Source: Paenibacillus andongensis (GTDB lineage: Bacteria > Bacillota > Bacilli > Paenibacillales > NBRC-103111). From it: a DNA stretch of 64,000 nt. The position numbers and the translations under genes were made by a program. Location: assembly GCF_025369935.1 (NCBI RefSeq), contig NZ_CP104467.1, positions 4,347,001-4,411,000 of the forward strand, given 5' to 3'. The notes beneath the pieces were generated by a model, which saw nothing but the letters and a program-made list of their open reading frames with translations, searched no databases and was not told the origin of the DNA. Positions 7,058-16,359 of the stretch are shown here, one piece after another; within the stretch, counting starts at the first letter, position 1; every line of letters starts with the position of its first letter.

Positions 7058-8392
7058 TCATCCAGGGCAGTACGGTTTTACCCAAGTGCATAATGTTTTC
7101 AGTCCTGTACGTTGAAGCAGAATATGCATTTCTGACCAATTCCGCTTGCGCTTCCTATGTTTGTTATTCCAGAACAGTCTCAATCTCCTCAGGATGTACC
7201 AGTCCACTTTCGCAAGGAAACGGTTTGCCATACTTCGATCTACATCCAGATGAGCGTAGAAGTTACGCCACCCTTGGATCATAGGATTCAGTAGCCCAAC
7301 CATTTGCTTTAACGGCCAGTTTAACCGTCCTCGGGATGCCGTTTCTTCGTTCAAACGAGTACGCATCTTCTTCATCGCTTTCTTCGATGGAAAGCTTCGA
7401 AGTCTATACATAACCCCCTTTTTATGGAGATGCGGCATCTTCCTATGGTGAAAGCCAAGAAAGTCAAACCCATCCTGATTCTTCCATAGACATACTAACT
7501 TTGATTTGGATGTGTTCATGGTCAACTCTAGTTTTCCGAAGATAGCCTTGAGTACATGAATAGCTTCGAGTGCCTGCGGTTTGTACCGGCATAGAATGAC
7601 AAGATCGTCTGCATACCTTACTAGCTTGCCCAGATGAGAGAATTGTTTCTCCCATATCGTATCGAGGTAGTTGAGATAAATGTTGGCGAGAAGAGGAGAT
7701 ATTACACCGCCTTGTGGGCTACCGATCTCCGTTTTGTGCCATACGCCATCCTTCATAACGCCTGCTTCAAGCCACTGTCTAATTAACTTTAGAATGCGCC
7801 TGTCGCAGATGCGTTCTTCGACCAGTTTCATCAGCTTGCTGTGGGAGATATTATCGAAGTAGCCTGTTATATCTACGTCGACCACCCAGTTGATGACGCC
7901 CCAATTGATGCTTTCCCGGATGCTCTTTATAGCGTGGTGAGCCGACCGTTTGGGGCGAAATCCGTAAGAGCAATCTTTAAAATCTGATTCGAATATACCT
8001 TCGATCACCAGTTTGGTTGCCATCTGAACAGTCCGGTCACGGACTGTTGGAATACCCAAGGGACGTGCCTTTCCGTCCGGCTTCGGAATCTCTTTCCGTT
8101 TGACCGGAGAAGGTCGGTATTCCCCATTCATTAGCTGTTGCCTGATCTCTTCGATGAAGGATTCTTCGCCAATCTCTCGGACGATGAATTCGATTGATTG
8201 TCCATCGATGCCGGCACTTCCACGATTGGTTTTCACTCTTCTCCATGCTTCTTGCAGGATATCTTTCCGGAATACTTTGTCGTACAGCGCATGAAACTTA
8301 CGCTTTGGGTTCTCCTTAGCCGCAAGATAGAGGGTATTTTGGAGTTGTCGAGCGTTTTCATTGGTGGCGTTAGCCGTGTATTCGGCATTCAC
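7058..8392 (-). CDS. ltrA: Group II intron reverse transcriptase/maturase
   Basis: A 444-residue LtrA-type protein. The RT palm is intact: RPLGIPTVRDRTVQ, SYGFRPKRS, GSPQGGVISPLLANIYLN and the catalytic YADDLVIL. It is followed by the maturase domain X (WPLKQMVGLLNPMIQGWRNFY) and a basic C-terminus. No HNH endonuclease motif follows, so integration would depend on nicked or single-stranded targets, as in endonuclease-less lineages. The ORF is uninterrupted and the ribozyme core is visible, so the element may still be active. Confidence 0.92.
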   Translation of the reverse strand: MNAEYTANATNENARQLQNTLYLAAKENPKRKFHALYDKVFRKDILQEAWRRVKTNRGSAGIDGQSIEFIVREIGEESFIEEIRQQLMNGEYRPSPVKRKEIPKPDGKARPLGIPTVRDRTVQMATKLVIEGIFESDFKDCSYGFRPKRSAHHAIKSIRESINWGVINWVVDVDITGYFDNISHSKLMKLVEERICDRRILKLIRQWLEAGVMKDGVWHKTEIGSPQGGVISPLLANIYLNYLDTIWEKQFSHLGKLVRYADDLVILCRYKPQALEAIHVLKAIFGKLELTMNTSKSKLVCLWKNQDGFDFLGFHHRKMPHLHKKGVMYRLRSFPSKKAMKKMRTRLNEETASRGRLNWPLKQMVGLLNPMIQGWRNFYAHLDVDRSMANRFLAKVDWYILRRLRLFWNNKHRKRKRNWSEMHILLQRTGLKTLCTWVKPYCPG

Positions 8393-9022
8393 TTGCTCTT
8401 ACCTCCTTGATATCCCGTAAACGAAGTGGGGTATTGCCTTTCGGCGCCCTTCCCTCCCCGGGGTTATGTTGTCCGCCGGATCATTGGTAGTATGGCCCCC
8501 TCCGACTCCCTTCCCGCAGCTCGCCATTTCACCTTTGGGGCTTATAGGTTTGCTTGTTACGAAAAAAAAAACTTCGTGCGGGGGAGGGTCTCCCTAGTTC
8601 CAAACACAACTGTCTCTGCATGCCGATCCCTTTACACCGGAGGGTTCTTTTGCGCTGCATTCCAAGATCTTTGCGCGTTCCATGGCCTTCGCCGGGGCAG
8701 TCGTGGCTCGGCTCCCTCTTATCCCTCCCGGGTTCAGTTTCACGATGCGGTAGGATTCATTTTCATTACGGCCTGCAGATTTGCTTCATCGCGCGAGGCG
8801 CGACTTTTCACAGGGCTTCAGCCGCCGGATTTCGCCGACGTCTGCCTGCTAGCTACGGGGCGGCTTGGACCTTACCCCGACTGAACTTGCATCAGTAAGT
8901 TGTGCCTAGCTTGGCTAGGCGCGCACTGCCCGATACTTTCGGAAGAGCTATTGCATTCATTAACTATTACATCTAGATGGAAATTCCGTCAATCTCAGCT
9001 ATTTACGATGAAAGTATTTAAC

Positions 9023-9505
9023 TTATTGTGTCAAATTGCGCTCTTCTTTGCGCAGCTTGCGCGCGGCAAATCGGGTTTCGGCTGTTTCGAACAGGCGTTT
9101 TTCTTCATCTGTTTCTGGGATGATTTCCGGCACCGGACACGGTTGTCCGTTATCATCTAGCGCCACAAAGGTTAGGTAGGCCGTCGCAGTACGCTTCTTT
9201 TCACCTGTTAGAAGGTTCTCCGATTCGATTTTCACATAAACCTCCATCGAGCTTCGATGTGTCCACGTTACAAATGCCTCCAACTGAATGGCCTCTCCTA
9301 ATTTGACAGGGGCGAAGAAGTCTAAACTATCACTAGATGCTGTCACGACACCTCTGCGCGAATGGCGCATCGAGGCTATTGTTGCAACCTTATCTATATA
9401 CTGCATCACGCGGCCGCCAAACACGGTATTGTGATAATTCGTGTCTGCCGGCAAAATGATTTCTGTCAACACGGTTCGGGAGAGTCTTGCTGGTTTTGCT
9501 TCCAT
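9023..9505 (-). CDS. Acyl-CoA thioesterase, hot-dog fold (YkhA-like)
   Basis: A 160-residue single hot-dog protein of the B. subtilis YkhA/BACH type, hydrolysing acyl-CoA. Seen: TNYHNTVFGGRVMQYIDKVA (the N-H-x-x-x-F-G-G active-site loop), VTASSDSLDFFAPV and the EAFVTWTHRSSMEV strand. The start follows CAGGAGGCAAGCATA. It lies 43 bases downstream of purT in the same direction and may be co-transcribed. A second paralogue is at 37184-37696 and shares most of these motifs. Confidence 0.9.
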   Translation of the reverse strand: MEAKPARLSRTVLTEIILPADTNYHNTVFGGRVMQYIDKVATIASMRHSRRGVVTASSDSLDFFAPVKLGEAIQLEAFVTWTHRSSMEVYVKIESENLLTGEKKRTATAYLTFVALDDNGQPCPVPEIIPETDEEKRLFETAETRFAARKLRKEERNLTQ

Positions 9506-9548
9506 TATGCTTGCCTCCTGATGATGACTTGACTTGGGTAATCTAATT

Positions 9549-10727
9549 TTATTCGTAGTTTAGCTTAAGCAGGCCAGCCGCTTGCTTCGCAAGGCTTCGT
9601 GCTTCCTCTACCGTATCTGCACTGCTCAGCGCAACAGCCATGCGGCGTCCCACTTTCGTCTCTGGCTTACCAAAGACGCGAACCTGTGTGTTGGGTACGG
9701 ATAGAGCTTGCTCTAACCCGCTAATTGTATACTCTACCTGTTCACGGTCCGCTTTAAGTGTATAGCTTGCACCTGGCGTCAAAAGACGAATTCCTGTGAT
9801 AGGAAGCCCCAGAATTGCTCTAGCATGCAGGGCGAACTCGCTCAAATCCTGAGTTGCCATCGTAACCATACCTGTATCATGTGGTCGCGGCGAAACTTCA
9901 CTGAAATATACGCCTTCCTTGGTCAGGAACAGCTCAACGCCATAAAGACCGAAGCCTCCAAGAGCGTCCGTAATGGTTTTGGCCATGTGTTGGGCGTCTA
10001 AAATTTGCTGCTCCGTCATCGCATGAGGCTGCCATGATTCGATGTAATCGCCATCCTTTTGAATATGGCCAATCGGCTCACAATACGTAGTTCCTGAAAC
10101 GGAACGAACCGTTAACAACGTAATTTCAGATTCAAAATGAATGAATTCTTCCACAATTACACGAGCGTTTTTCGCGCGGCCGCTTTCCATAGCGATGTTC
10201 CACGATTGTTCCACATTTTCAGGTGTGCGGCATACACTTTGCCCTTTTCCCGAGGAGCTCATGATCGGCTTAATGACACATGGTGTACCAATCTCCGCAA
10301 CGGCAGCATGCAATTCTTCTAGACTATTTGCAAAAGCATACTTCGCTGTCCGCAGCTCTAGTGTTTCCGAAGCAAGACGGCGAATCCCCTCGCGGTCCAT
10401 CGTCAAACGGGATGCTGTAGCTGTAGGAATGACACGATAGCCCTCCTTCTCAAGCTCCACAAGAACAGGCGTAGCGATCGCTTCAATTTCAGGTACGATA
10501 AGATCCGGTCGCTCTTGCTCAATCAAAGCTCTAAGCTGCTCCCCATCAAGCATATTAATGACATGACTGCGGTGTGCTACTTGCATAGCTGGTGCATTCG
10601 CGTAACGGTCCACAGCAATTGTTTCAATCCCTAGGCGCTGCGCTTCGATAACAACTTCTTTCCCAAGCTCCCCGGATCCAAGCAGCATAATTTTCTTGGC
10701 TTTGTTCGATAATGGTGCTCCGTACAT
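9549..10727 (-). CDS. purT: Formate-dependent phosphoribosylglycinamide formyltransferase
   Basis: A 392-residue ATP-grasp enzyme that formylates GAR using formate and ATP, step three of purine synthesis, as the folate-independent alternative to PurN. Seen: [20 protein letters not shown] dinucleotide-like N-domain, [13 protein letters not shown], the ATP-grasp core [29 protein letters not shown] and [15 protein letters not shown]. Length is normal for PurT. The start has AAGGGGG 11 bases upstream. No purine riboswitch is recognisable in the 147-base upstream gap. Confidence 0.95.
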   Translation of the reverse strand: MYGAPLSNKAKKIMLLGSGELGKEVVIEAQRLGIETIAVDRYANAPAMQVAHRSHVINMLDGEQLRALIEQERPDLIVPEIEAIATPVLVELEKEGYRVIPTATASRLTMDREGIRRLASETLELRTAKYAFANSLEELHAAVAEIGTPCVIKPIMSSSGKGQSVCRTPENVEQSWNIAMESGRAKNARVIVEEFIHFESEITLLTVRSVSGTTYCEPIGHIQKDGDYIESWQPHAMTEQQILDAQHMAKTITDALGGFGLYGVELFLTKEGVYFSEVSPRPHDTGMVTMATQDLSEFALHARAILGLPITGIRLLTPGASYTLKADREQVEYTISGLEQALSVPNTQVRVFGKPETKVGRRMAVALSSADTVEEARSLAKQAAGLLKLNYE

Positions 10728-10811
10728 GAAATGAAATCCCCCTTATGTGATGTCAAAATAAGCGAATAAATGGTTTGAAATGTATGTAGGAAAAAAAAGA
10801 TATTGGTGATA

Positions 10812-10853
10812 AACAGGGTATTTCTGCTGCCATAAACATAAAAATACCCTGAT
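10812..10853 (-). terminator. Hairpin terminator after the VWA gene
   Basis: A ten-pair stem CAGGGTATTT/AAATACCCTG with an 18-base loop lies 22 bases beyond the VWA stop on the minus strand. The T-run is not immediate (TTTATC, then eight T about 15 bases later), so termination efficiency is uncertain. Confidence 0.55.
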
Positions 10854-10874
10854 CTATTGTAAAGGATTTCGACA

Positions 10875-12827
10875 TTAAAAGATAGATTTGAGCAGAAGTT
10901 TGCGCAAAATAGGCACCAACTGTTCGGCGAGATCCTCCACATTGGGAACGACAATGCTGCTGCGCCCATACATGTTGCGCATAGCAATCCGCTCCGTTTC
11001 ATGGACAACACCATTAGCCAGAAAAATACTGATAACCTCAATACCTTGACGCCGAGCGTGCAGCACGGCTTCATAGGTGTCGAGGATACCAACATCATTA
11101 TAATTGGCTGCCGAAGGCTCGCCATCCGAGAACACCATGAGGATGCGCTGCCGTTCTGTGCGGCGCAGCAGCCGCTCCGTCATGCGGCGAATCGCGAAGC
11201 CGTCGCGATTGTCCTGCTGCGGCTCAAGCTGCAGCAGAGCCGCGCCGCTCCCGGACGCTAAGGAGGAGCCGAAGTCGACAGCAACCTGGAACAGGTTCGG
11301 CGCTTCCTGCTCCGTGACGCGGTCCGCGTCCTCCCAGAATCCCACGATTTCGTGCGGGATTCGTAAGGCTCGGAGGGTCTCGTGGAAGAGCACGAGACCG
11401 AGCTTGGTTTCGTCCATTTTGTCATACATGGACGCCGAGCAGTCGACGAGCAGCGCGAACGCCGCGTCGAGCTGGGGGACCGGCGCGCGCTTCTTATAGA
11501 AGAGGCGCGGCATCTCTTGCGTCACGGCTCGCGTTAGCCGCTTGTCGAGCCGCCCGAACAGCCGATCGCCGTGCGGGGCGATCCGCTTCTGCTCCAGCGT
11601 GCGCCGGATGGCACGCTGCAAGGGCTTCGCGAGCGGCGCTGCGCGCTCGCTCAGGCGCCTGTACCCGGCCTCCTGCGCAGCAGTCGGCGGTTCAGGCGCC
11701 AGCCACGTCGCCGTCGCATAGGCGGCGACGGCGCCCTCCCCGTGCCCCGCGGCAGCGGGCACGGCAGCACCCTCGCGCCGCTCGCCGGAGGCGGCGCCAG
11801 TGCGCTTAGCGCGCACCGAGCGCCCTTGGGCGATGGCGAGCGCCTGGTCGGCCGCGTCGCCCTCGCGGGGCGCAGACCCCTGCGCGGCTGTGCGCGAGCC
11901 GCGCTCCAGCTCGAACCGCAGCAGCCCAGGGCTGCGGTCGCTGCTCTCGCGGTGCCAGGTCGGCATGCGCTCCTGGCCCGACTGATGACGACGCTCCCCC
12001 TCTTGCTCGGGGAGCACATCATCGTTAGCGAGCCGCTTCGCACGCTTCAGCTCGCCCTTATACCCTGCAGGCAGCGGCTCCTCCACTCCGCTGCACGGCT
12101 GCATCCAGAAATAAGCGGCTGTCGCATCTCTGTCTAGCCAATAAGACAGCGAGTCCATCATCGCCTCGCAGCAAGCAGCAACCTCGGCCGTATGTTCAGC
12201 TTCCTCAATTTGTTCGAAAATCGGATACAGCTGAGCTAACCGACCGGAAAGTCCAGTACCAGCATCCTCCAAGCCTGTATGCCATTCCAAACCGGTAAAC
12301 CAACCATAAACCAATAAAAGAACAGCGTCTGCCAACTCGCCTTTGCTTATGTGAGTCCGCAGCTTATGATGAAAATAGACCCTTAAAATGCGATGTCGAT
12401 GTGCGAATACACGGGCAGTTCCAGGTCTGCGAGCTCGACAAATACGCTCTAACCGCATATCCTCACATAGCGCAAAGATCGAATTAGCCAGCTTCGGGAG
12501 GCTCGCACTTTGGCAAGAATGTAGATATGACTTTACCGCATCAGCACCTGTGTACCAAGCACTACCGATACCGCGCAGGTAAACATCACTCTTCATTCCT
12601 GCCGCTTTATCAACCGGAGGATAGTCCCGCCAAAACTGACTCACAGTTAAACGAGCAGAAGTTTCCTCATAGTCAGCATGGAACGCTGCTTCCACCTCAA
12701 GTTCTTTGCGTTTCGTGAACATCCGGGCCAAATCTACAAGCTGCATTTGCAGCATCGCATCGATTTTATCCTCTAGTAAGCTTAGCTTTCCTACAAACAT
12801 TGGCTTAGAATAACGTCTCGGCCGCAT
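10875..12827 (-). CDS. VWA domain protein (CobT/NorD-like) paired with MoxR
   Basis: A 650-residue protein with an all-helical N-terminal half. A charged, low-complexity Ala/Arg/Gly-rich linker spans about residues 265-400. A C-terminal von Willebrand A domain carries the metal-ion-dependent adhesion motif LLVDCSASMYDKM and FSDGEPSAANY. Such proteins work with MoxR-type AAA+ ATPases as metal-chelatase-like or chaperone pairs. The MoxR gene lies directly upstream, overlapping by 23 bases. An alternative ATG at 12800 would remove the overlap; neither start has a strong ribosome site. The linker-coding DNA is strikingly GC-rich compared with the flanks. Confidence 0.85.
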   Translation of the reverse strand: MRPRRYSKPMFVGKLSLLEDKIDAMLQMQLVDLARMFTKRKELEVEAAFHADYEETSARLTVSQFWRDYPPVDKAAGMKSDVYLRGIGSAWYTGADAVKSYLHSCQSASLPKLANSIFALCEDMRLERICRARRPGTARVFAHRHRILRVYFHHKLRTHISKGELADAVLLLVYGWFTGLEWHTGLEDAGTGLSGRLAQLYPIFEQIEEAEHTAEVAACCEAMMDSLSYWLDRDATAAYFWMQPCSGVEEPLPAGYKGELKRAKRLANDDVLPEQEGERRHQSGQERMPTWHRESSDRSPGLLRFELERGSRTAAQGSAPREGDAADQALAIAQGRSVRAKRTGAASGERREGAAVPAAAGHGEGAVAAYATATWLAPEPPTAAQEAGYRRLSERAAPLAKPLQRAIRRTLEQKRIAPHGDRLFGRLDKRLTRAVTQEMPRLFYKKRAPVPQLDAAFALLVDCSASMYDKMDETKLGLVLFHETLRALRIPHEIVGFWEDADRVTEQEAPNLFQVAVDFGSSLASGSGAALLQLEPQQDNRDGFAIRRMTERLLRRTERQRILMVFSDGEPSAANYNDVGILDTYEAVLHARRQGIEVISIFLANGVVHETERIAMRNMYGRSSIVVPNVEDLAEQLVPILRKLLLKSIF

Positions 12828-13692
12828 TCATCACGGCTGCACGCTCCCTTTCATCCTCTAACTTATCCGCGATCGCTCGCGCAACTGCCCGCATGGGAGG
12901 AATATATGCCGTCAAATCGCAAGCATCCAGTAAAGCTCGAATCGAACCTGCTTCGTCGGGCAGCTGCCCCATCTCAATGAGGGATAGTAAATCGGCAGAT
13001 AACTGTACGAATGTTCTTAATTGCTTTTCATCCCGTAAAACAGATTTGCTCTTAAGCAGTTGAAATAGTGTCTCTCCTTGCAAATAGGGAACATCAATCG
13101 TTACAAATCGGTTTTTCAAAGCTTCATTGAGAGGCACTGTACCAATATAACCTTCGTTAATTGCTGCAATAACACGGAAGTCCGTATGTGCCGAAATGAC
13201 ATCCCCTGTAAAAGGGTTTGTAATCGATCTACGATGATCCAGAACACCATTTATCAAAGGTAACGTTTCCGGCTTGGCCATATTAATTTCGTCTATGTAT
13301 AGAAAATGCCCCTTCGTCATGGCTTTCATGATCGGACCGGGAATGAAGGCTATTTGAGTACGACCCTGTTCATCGTGCGTTAGCGTTTTGAATCCTAGCA
13401 AGGCTTCCGCATCGAGATCTGTTGAACAGTTTACGGCATGCATGGGCTGATCAAAGAATGCTGAAACATGCTCAGCCAGCTTCGTCTTTCCCGATCCTGT
13501 TGGACCCTTCAACAAGACATTTTTGCCCAAATAGAGAGCAATCAGGGCATCCGTTAATATGTCTTCACGAGGTGCTTCGAAAGCTGCAGTTCCAATAAGT
13601 TTACGATCTTCTGCGGTAAGCTCTTTGCTTCTTTGCTGTTTTTTCTGCTCTATATGCTCATATAATTCTTGTGGTAAAGTGTCTATCATCAT
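12805..13692 (-). CDS. MoxR family AAA+ ATPase
   Basis: A 295-residue AAA+ ATPase. Walker A LLKGPTGSGKTKLAE and Walker B GHFLYIDEINMAKPE are followed by the sensor region FRVIAAINEGYIGT. MoxR ATPases remodel or insert cofactors into partner proteins together with VWA proteins; the partner gene follows immediately. The client is unknown. The start has GGAAAGGACC about 12 bases upstream. The gene order (MoxR then VWA, overlapping) is typical. Confidence 0.92.
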   Translation of the reverse strand: MMIDTLPQELYEHIEQKKQQRSKELTAEDRKLIGTAAFEAPREDILTDALIALYLGKNVLLKGPTGSGKTKLAEHVSAFFDQPMHAVNCSTDLDAEALLGFKTLTHDEQGRTQIAFIPGPIMKAMTKGHFLYIDEINMAKPETLPLINGVLDHRRSITNPFTGDVISAHTDFRVIAAINEGYIGTVPLNEALKNRFVTIDVPYLQGETLFQLLKSKSVLRDEKQLRTFVQLSADLLSLIEMGQLPDEAGSIRALLDACDLTAYIPPMRAVARAIADKLEDERERAAVMNAAETLF

Positions 13693-13764
13693 GACTTTGG
13701 TGGTCCTTTCCTGATCCCTTTGTCCTCTAACTATTTATCAGGGAAGCTTTGATTGTCAAGCTTT

Positions 13765-13977
13765 TCAGGGCAACCACGGTTCATCAATAATGGAATGGGA
13801 ATAAAAAGCCATCGATTCGCCGCACTTCGGACAACTCGGTTTGGAAGGGATATCATTATAATACAGCGCCAAACCATATGCGGTTTCAAAGTTAATCGCT
13901 TGGATTACATCATCCTTATGAACGTAATCACACTCTCGCGAACTACAATAAGCGCGGACCTTATACCGATTGCTCAT
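13765..13977 (-). CDS. Small zinc-ribbon-like conserved protein
   Basis: A 70-residue protein with two cysteine pairs, YCSSREC and CPKCGE, about 35 residues apart, suggesting one zinc site. I recognise no named family. A plus-strand ORF covers the same DNA, but the minus reading is preferred for the zinc-ribbon pattern and an AGGATAA ribosome site. It lies upstream of the MoxR gene in the same direction. Confidence 0.65.
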   Translation of the reverse strand: MSNRYKVRAYCSSRECDYVHKDDVIQAINFETAYGLALYYNDIPSKPSCPKCGESMAFYSHSIIDEPWLP

Positions 13978-14087
13978 TTATCCTAGTTAGACGCGTGCCA
14001 AGCATTCCGTTATTCGGAATCTGTTAACACCGTCATACTCCTTTTTTAGAAGTCATTCAACATTTTAAGAACGCAAATATATATGAC

Positions 14088-14112
14088 AAAACCCCCAGCA
14101 GACAGCTGAGGG
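14088..14112 (-). terminator. Terminator of the YhcN/YlaJ lipoprotein gene
   Basis: CCCTCAGC/GCTGGGGG stem with a short loop followed by TTTTG on the minus strand, 45 bases after the gene end. Confidence 0.75.
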
Positions 14113-14156
14113 AACGCAATTATGGAAAAGTTACGCATTTTGCCTGTTCATCATTC

Positions 14157-14861
14157 TTAAGGTAAGACATTTCTTTGCCCCGAGGAATAGGTTGGAAACA
14201 CATACTGGACCATCGTATTAAATTCATTCAAATACGTATCCATTCGTTTATTATTTCGCTGTTGCGTGTCATAGTACATCATCCGATTCACGAAATGTGG
14301 ATTCGACGAGATGAAAATATTCGTTTCCGGATAAATCCGAGTTAATAAATGTCGAATGGCATTGGCACTTTCCGCTGGAAGCGGTTTGGCCGAGAGCCAA
14401 TCCATCTGGGAGCCTACCCCCGAGCCGAACAAGCCTGCTTCGTTTTCCGGGTCGTTATGTTTACTTAACATTTTAACGCCATCATCAGCGCCCATCGCTT
14501 GCATGCCCCCCATATCAACAGCGACATAAATATTGTTATCGGTTATAGCAACTGCGGTAGATCCTAGGTGCGCCGCTTGAATAATTTGATCCGCCAAATC
14601 CCGATTCAGCTTCAAATGCGTGTTGACATGTGCTTTCACATTATCGATCGTAGGTTGAAGTATCGTTGGCTGCGGTGATTGATTGACACTCTTTGCACCC
14701 ATCGAAGGATTTTCATTGTTTCTTAATCCTGTATCCCAACTGCCGGCTTTCGGGTTGGAAGAGCTTGCGCCTGCTTGATTTTTGGGACTCACTGCTGTAC
14801 AGCCTGCTGAAAGGCTAACGAGTAAAGCGGTCACCACGATTTTGAATATCGTCTTTTTCAT
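14157..14861 (-). CDS. YhcN/YlaJ family sporulation lipoprotein
   Basis: A 234-residue secreted lipoprotein. The signal peptide ends in the lipobox LVSLSAGC (lipidated Cys near residue 21), followed by a Ser/Gln/Pro-rich linker. The family domain follows, with VNTHLKLNRDLADQIIQAA, VAITDNNIYVAVDM and a C-terminal RIYPETNIFISSNPHFVNRM. Members are made during sporulation and found in the spore inner membrane, with germination-related roles proposed. It has its own terminator. The gene upstream codes a 53-residue protein. Confidence 0.85.
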   Translation of the reverse strand: MKKTIFKIVVTALLVSLSAGCTAVSPKNQAGASSSNPKAGSWDTGLRNNENPSMGAKSVNQSPQPTILQPTIDNVKAHVNTHLKLNRDLADQIIQAAHLGSTAVAITDNNIYVAVDMGGMQAMGADDGVKMLSKHNDPENEAGLFGSGVGSQMDWLSAKPLPAESANAIRHLLTRIYPETNIFISSNPHFVNRMMYYDTQQRNNKRMDTYLNEFNTMVQYVFPTYSSGQRNVLP

Positions 14862-14882
14862 ATGTGCCCCCCATCTAATAGC

Positions 14883-15044
14883 TCAAACTTTATTTTTCTT
14901 ACTCTGATCATCTTCTTGCGTGTAAGCAATTAGGGCGACCTCATACCCCAGCTCATCCTTCATACGGGACTCTAGACTGCGCAGATCTTCCAGCAAATCT
15001 TCACGTGTGCCAAAATTAGCAAAACGGTAGGACTCTGTATCCAT
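14883..15044 (-). CDS. Small conserved protein, 53 residues
   Basis: The product starting MDTESYRFANFGTRED is acidic and probably helical, ending in a basic KKNKV tail. The longer reading back to 15146 is rejected because it runs through the terminator at 15116-15155 and because GAGGGGGAAGAA lies just before this ATG. Function unknown. It lies 21 bases upstream of the YhcN/YlaJ lipoprotein gene and may share its transcript. Confidence 0.65.
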   Translation of the reverse strand: MDTESYRFANFGTREDLLEDLRSLESRMKDELGYEVALIAYTQEDDQSKKNKV

Positions 15045-15115
15045 GATTTCTTCCCCCTCTCCTAAGCAAAAGCTATTGGTGTTAATATGGACATTTATCC
15101 TGATTTTTACTAAAC

Positions 15116-15155
15116 AAAAAAAAGCCCGCCGCCGAATTATCGGCAAGCTGGCTTC
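15116..15155 (-). terminator. Terminator downstream of the 15190-15669 gene
   Basis: An imperfect stem AAGCC...GGGCTT with the inner perfect GCCGA/TCGGC arm, followed by eight T on the minus strand. Confidence 0.8.
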
Positions 15156-15189
15156 TTTAGAAAAACATTTTAAAGGCTGTCAATCCTAG

Positions 15190-15669
15190 CTATTCCTTTT
15201 TATTGCGGGTTTCATCCAGTTCATCAAGCAACATACGGACCGCTTCCGGGTCTACATTCCCATTCTCACGAAAAGCTCTCAGCTTATTTAATAGATCCTG
15301 TGCAATCGCATCATCCTCTGTTTGTTGCGCTTCATGCGAAGGGTCAAACCAAATATAAAAACCTTCTGGACCATTTCGCAAAAATGATTTGTGCCAATGT
15401 TCTGGATAGGCATAACCCTGCTCCCCAAATATCAACCCTAGCACATCATCGCTGTCTATAGGCAGCAAATAATGAAACGATTCCGGCTCGCCGGTGTTCG
15501 TAAAATCCCGGTGCATGTAAGCATAATGCAGATAATGCTCTCCTGTTTCTACGTCCTTAGATACCTCATACATGTCAAGCTCCGTGTGCAGTAACTCTTT
15601 CACCGAAATAATTCGCGAAGCAATCGTCTCTGCCGAAATCTTTTGCTGCTGTAACAATGAAGTTTCCAT
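15190..15669 (-). CDS. Conserved protein of unknown function, 159 residues
   Basis: Soluble, acidic, rich in aromatic residues (YLHYAYMHRDF, YPEHWHKSFLRNGPEGFYIWF), with a helical acidic C-terminal tail. I do not recognise the family. The ATG at 15669 is chosen because AAAGGAGG lies nine bases upstream; the ATG three codons earlier directly touches that site. A terminator follows. Upstream, 38 bases away, is the TRIC-type channel gene in the same direction. Confidence 0.7.
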   Translation of the reverse strand: METSLLQQQKISAETIASRIISVKELLHTELDMYEVSKDVETGEHYLHYAYMHRDFTNTGEPESFHYLLPIDSDDVLGLIFGEQGYAYPEHWHKSFLRNGPEGFYIWFDPSHEAQQTEDDAIAQDLLNKLRAFRENGNVDPEAVRMLLDELDETRNKKE

Positions 15670-15707
15670 CTTAACCATCCTCCTTTCAAACTTTAGATAA
15701 CAGGATG

Positions 15708-16343
15708 CTACAAATCAGCTCTACGTGTTGTCTCACCTATGGAACCCCGCAAGGAACGTTTGGGCAGTTTCCATTTATAAAAGACCGATAGCATTCTCAG
15801 AACCACGATTAGCGAAAATAGGACAGCTAACTGCCATGCGCCTTGGGTCCAACCAAGTCCGACTAAAGCACCAGCCAACATGCCCCAAACGGCATAAATT
15901 TCATCCTTGAGCACGAGCGGCTTGCGTCCTGCTAAGACATCCCGTACAATCCCCCCGCCAATACCCGTCAGCACAGCGGCAACAATAATGGCACTAAGCG
16001 GATGGCCCATATTCGTTGCATAAAGTGCACCTTGAATGGAGAAAGCAGCCAAACCAATCGCATCGAAGAAAGCTTCCCAAGTCTTCCATAATCGGATGAA
16101 TCGAACGGGCATAAAGAACACAAGTGTCATTGCAAACAAGGCAATTTGAAAATAGATACCCTGTTCCCAAAGCAGGACGATCGGTTTACCAATCAATAAA
16201 TTCCGTATGACTCCGCCGCCGAAAGCCGTAACAAGTCCGAGTACATAGACGCCTAATATATCATATTCTTCTTCCATGGCAACTATGGCTCCACTCACCG
16301 CGAATGCAATCGTTCCGATGATACTAAATAACTCCCAATTCAC
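15708..16343 (-). CDS. TRIC-type cation channel family membrane protein (YadS/UPF0126)
   Basis: A 211-residue membrane protein with about seven hydrophobic segments in two repeats. Each repeat carries the family glycine-rich kink: VTAFGGGVIRNLLIG and LTGIGGGIVRDVLAGRKP. Family members include bacterial TRIC channels conducting K+/Na+. The start is GTG. It lies 16 bases downstream of the Gfo/Idh oxidoreductase gene, so the two are probably co-transcribed, though no functional link is evident. Confidence 0.88.
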   Translation of the reverse strand: MNWELFSIIGTIAFAVSGAIVAMEEEYDILGVYVLGLVTAFGGGVIRNLLIGKPIVLLWEQGIYFQIALFAMTLVFFMPVRFIRLWKTWEAFFDAIGLAAFSIQGALYATNMGHPLSAIIVAAVLTGIGGGIVRDVLAGRKPLVLKDEIYAVWGMLAGALVGLGWTQGAWQLAVLFSLIVVLRMLSVFYKWKLPKRSLRGSIGETTRRADL

Positions 16344-16359
16344 TTCCTGCAGCCCCTAT

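Larger units (their letters stand above)
6976..8926 (-). mobile_element. Group II intron with maturase/reverse transcriptase
   Basis: On the minus strand the element opens with GTGCGC (8926), a typical group II 5' end. A structured, gene-free 530-base 5' region follows, then the reverse transcriptase ORF. Domain V is visible at 7014-7046 (GCCGTATGC...GTACGGTTT around a GGGAAAACT region), and a domain VI stem (GGGCTGG/CCAGCCC) ends near CTAC at about 6976. The 3' boundary is inferred to within a few bases. It lies about 95 bases downstream of a thioesterase gene and disrupts no recognisable gene. Confidence 0.82.

Noticed and set aside
8426-8884. 152-codon plus-strand ORF near the intron 5' end
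   Set aside because: It lies on the antisense of the structured 5' domains of the group II intron and has no protein family character.
10728-10874. Purine riboswitch upstream of purT
   Set aside because: Only a simple terminator-like hairpin is present; I see none of the conserved purine-aptamer loop sequences.
11571-12137. 188-codon plus-strand ORF opposite the VWA gene
   Set aside because: Arg/Ala-rich antisense of a GC-rich low-complexity linker; no ribosome site and no recognisable domain.
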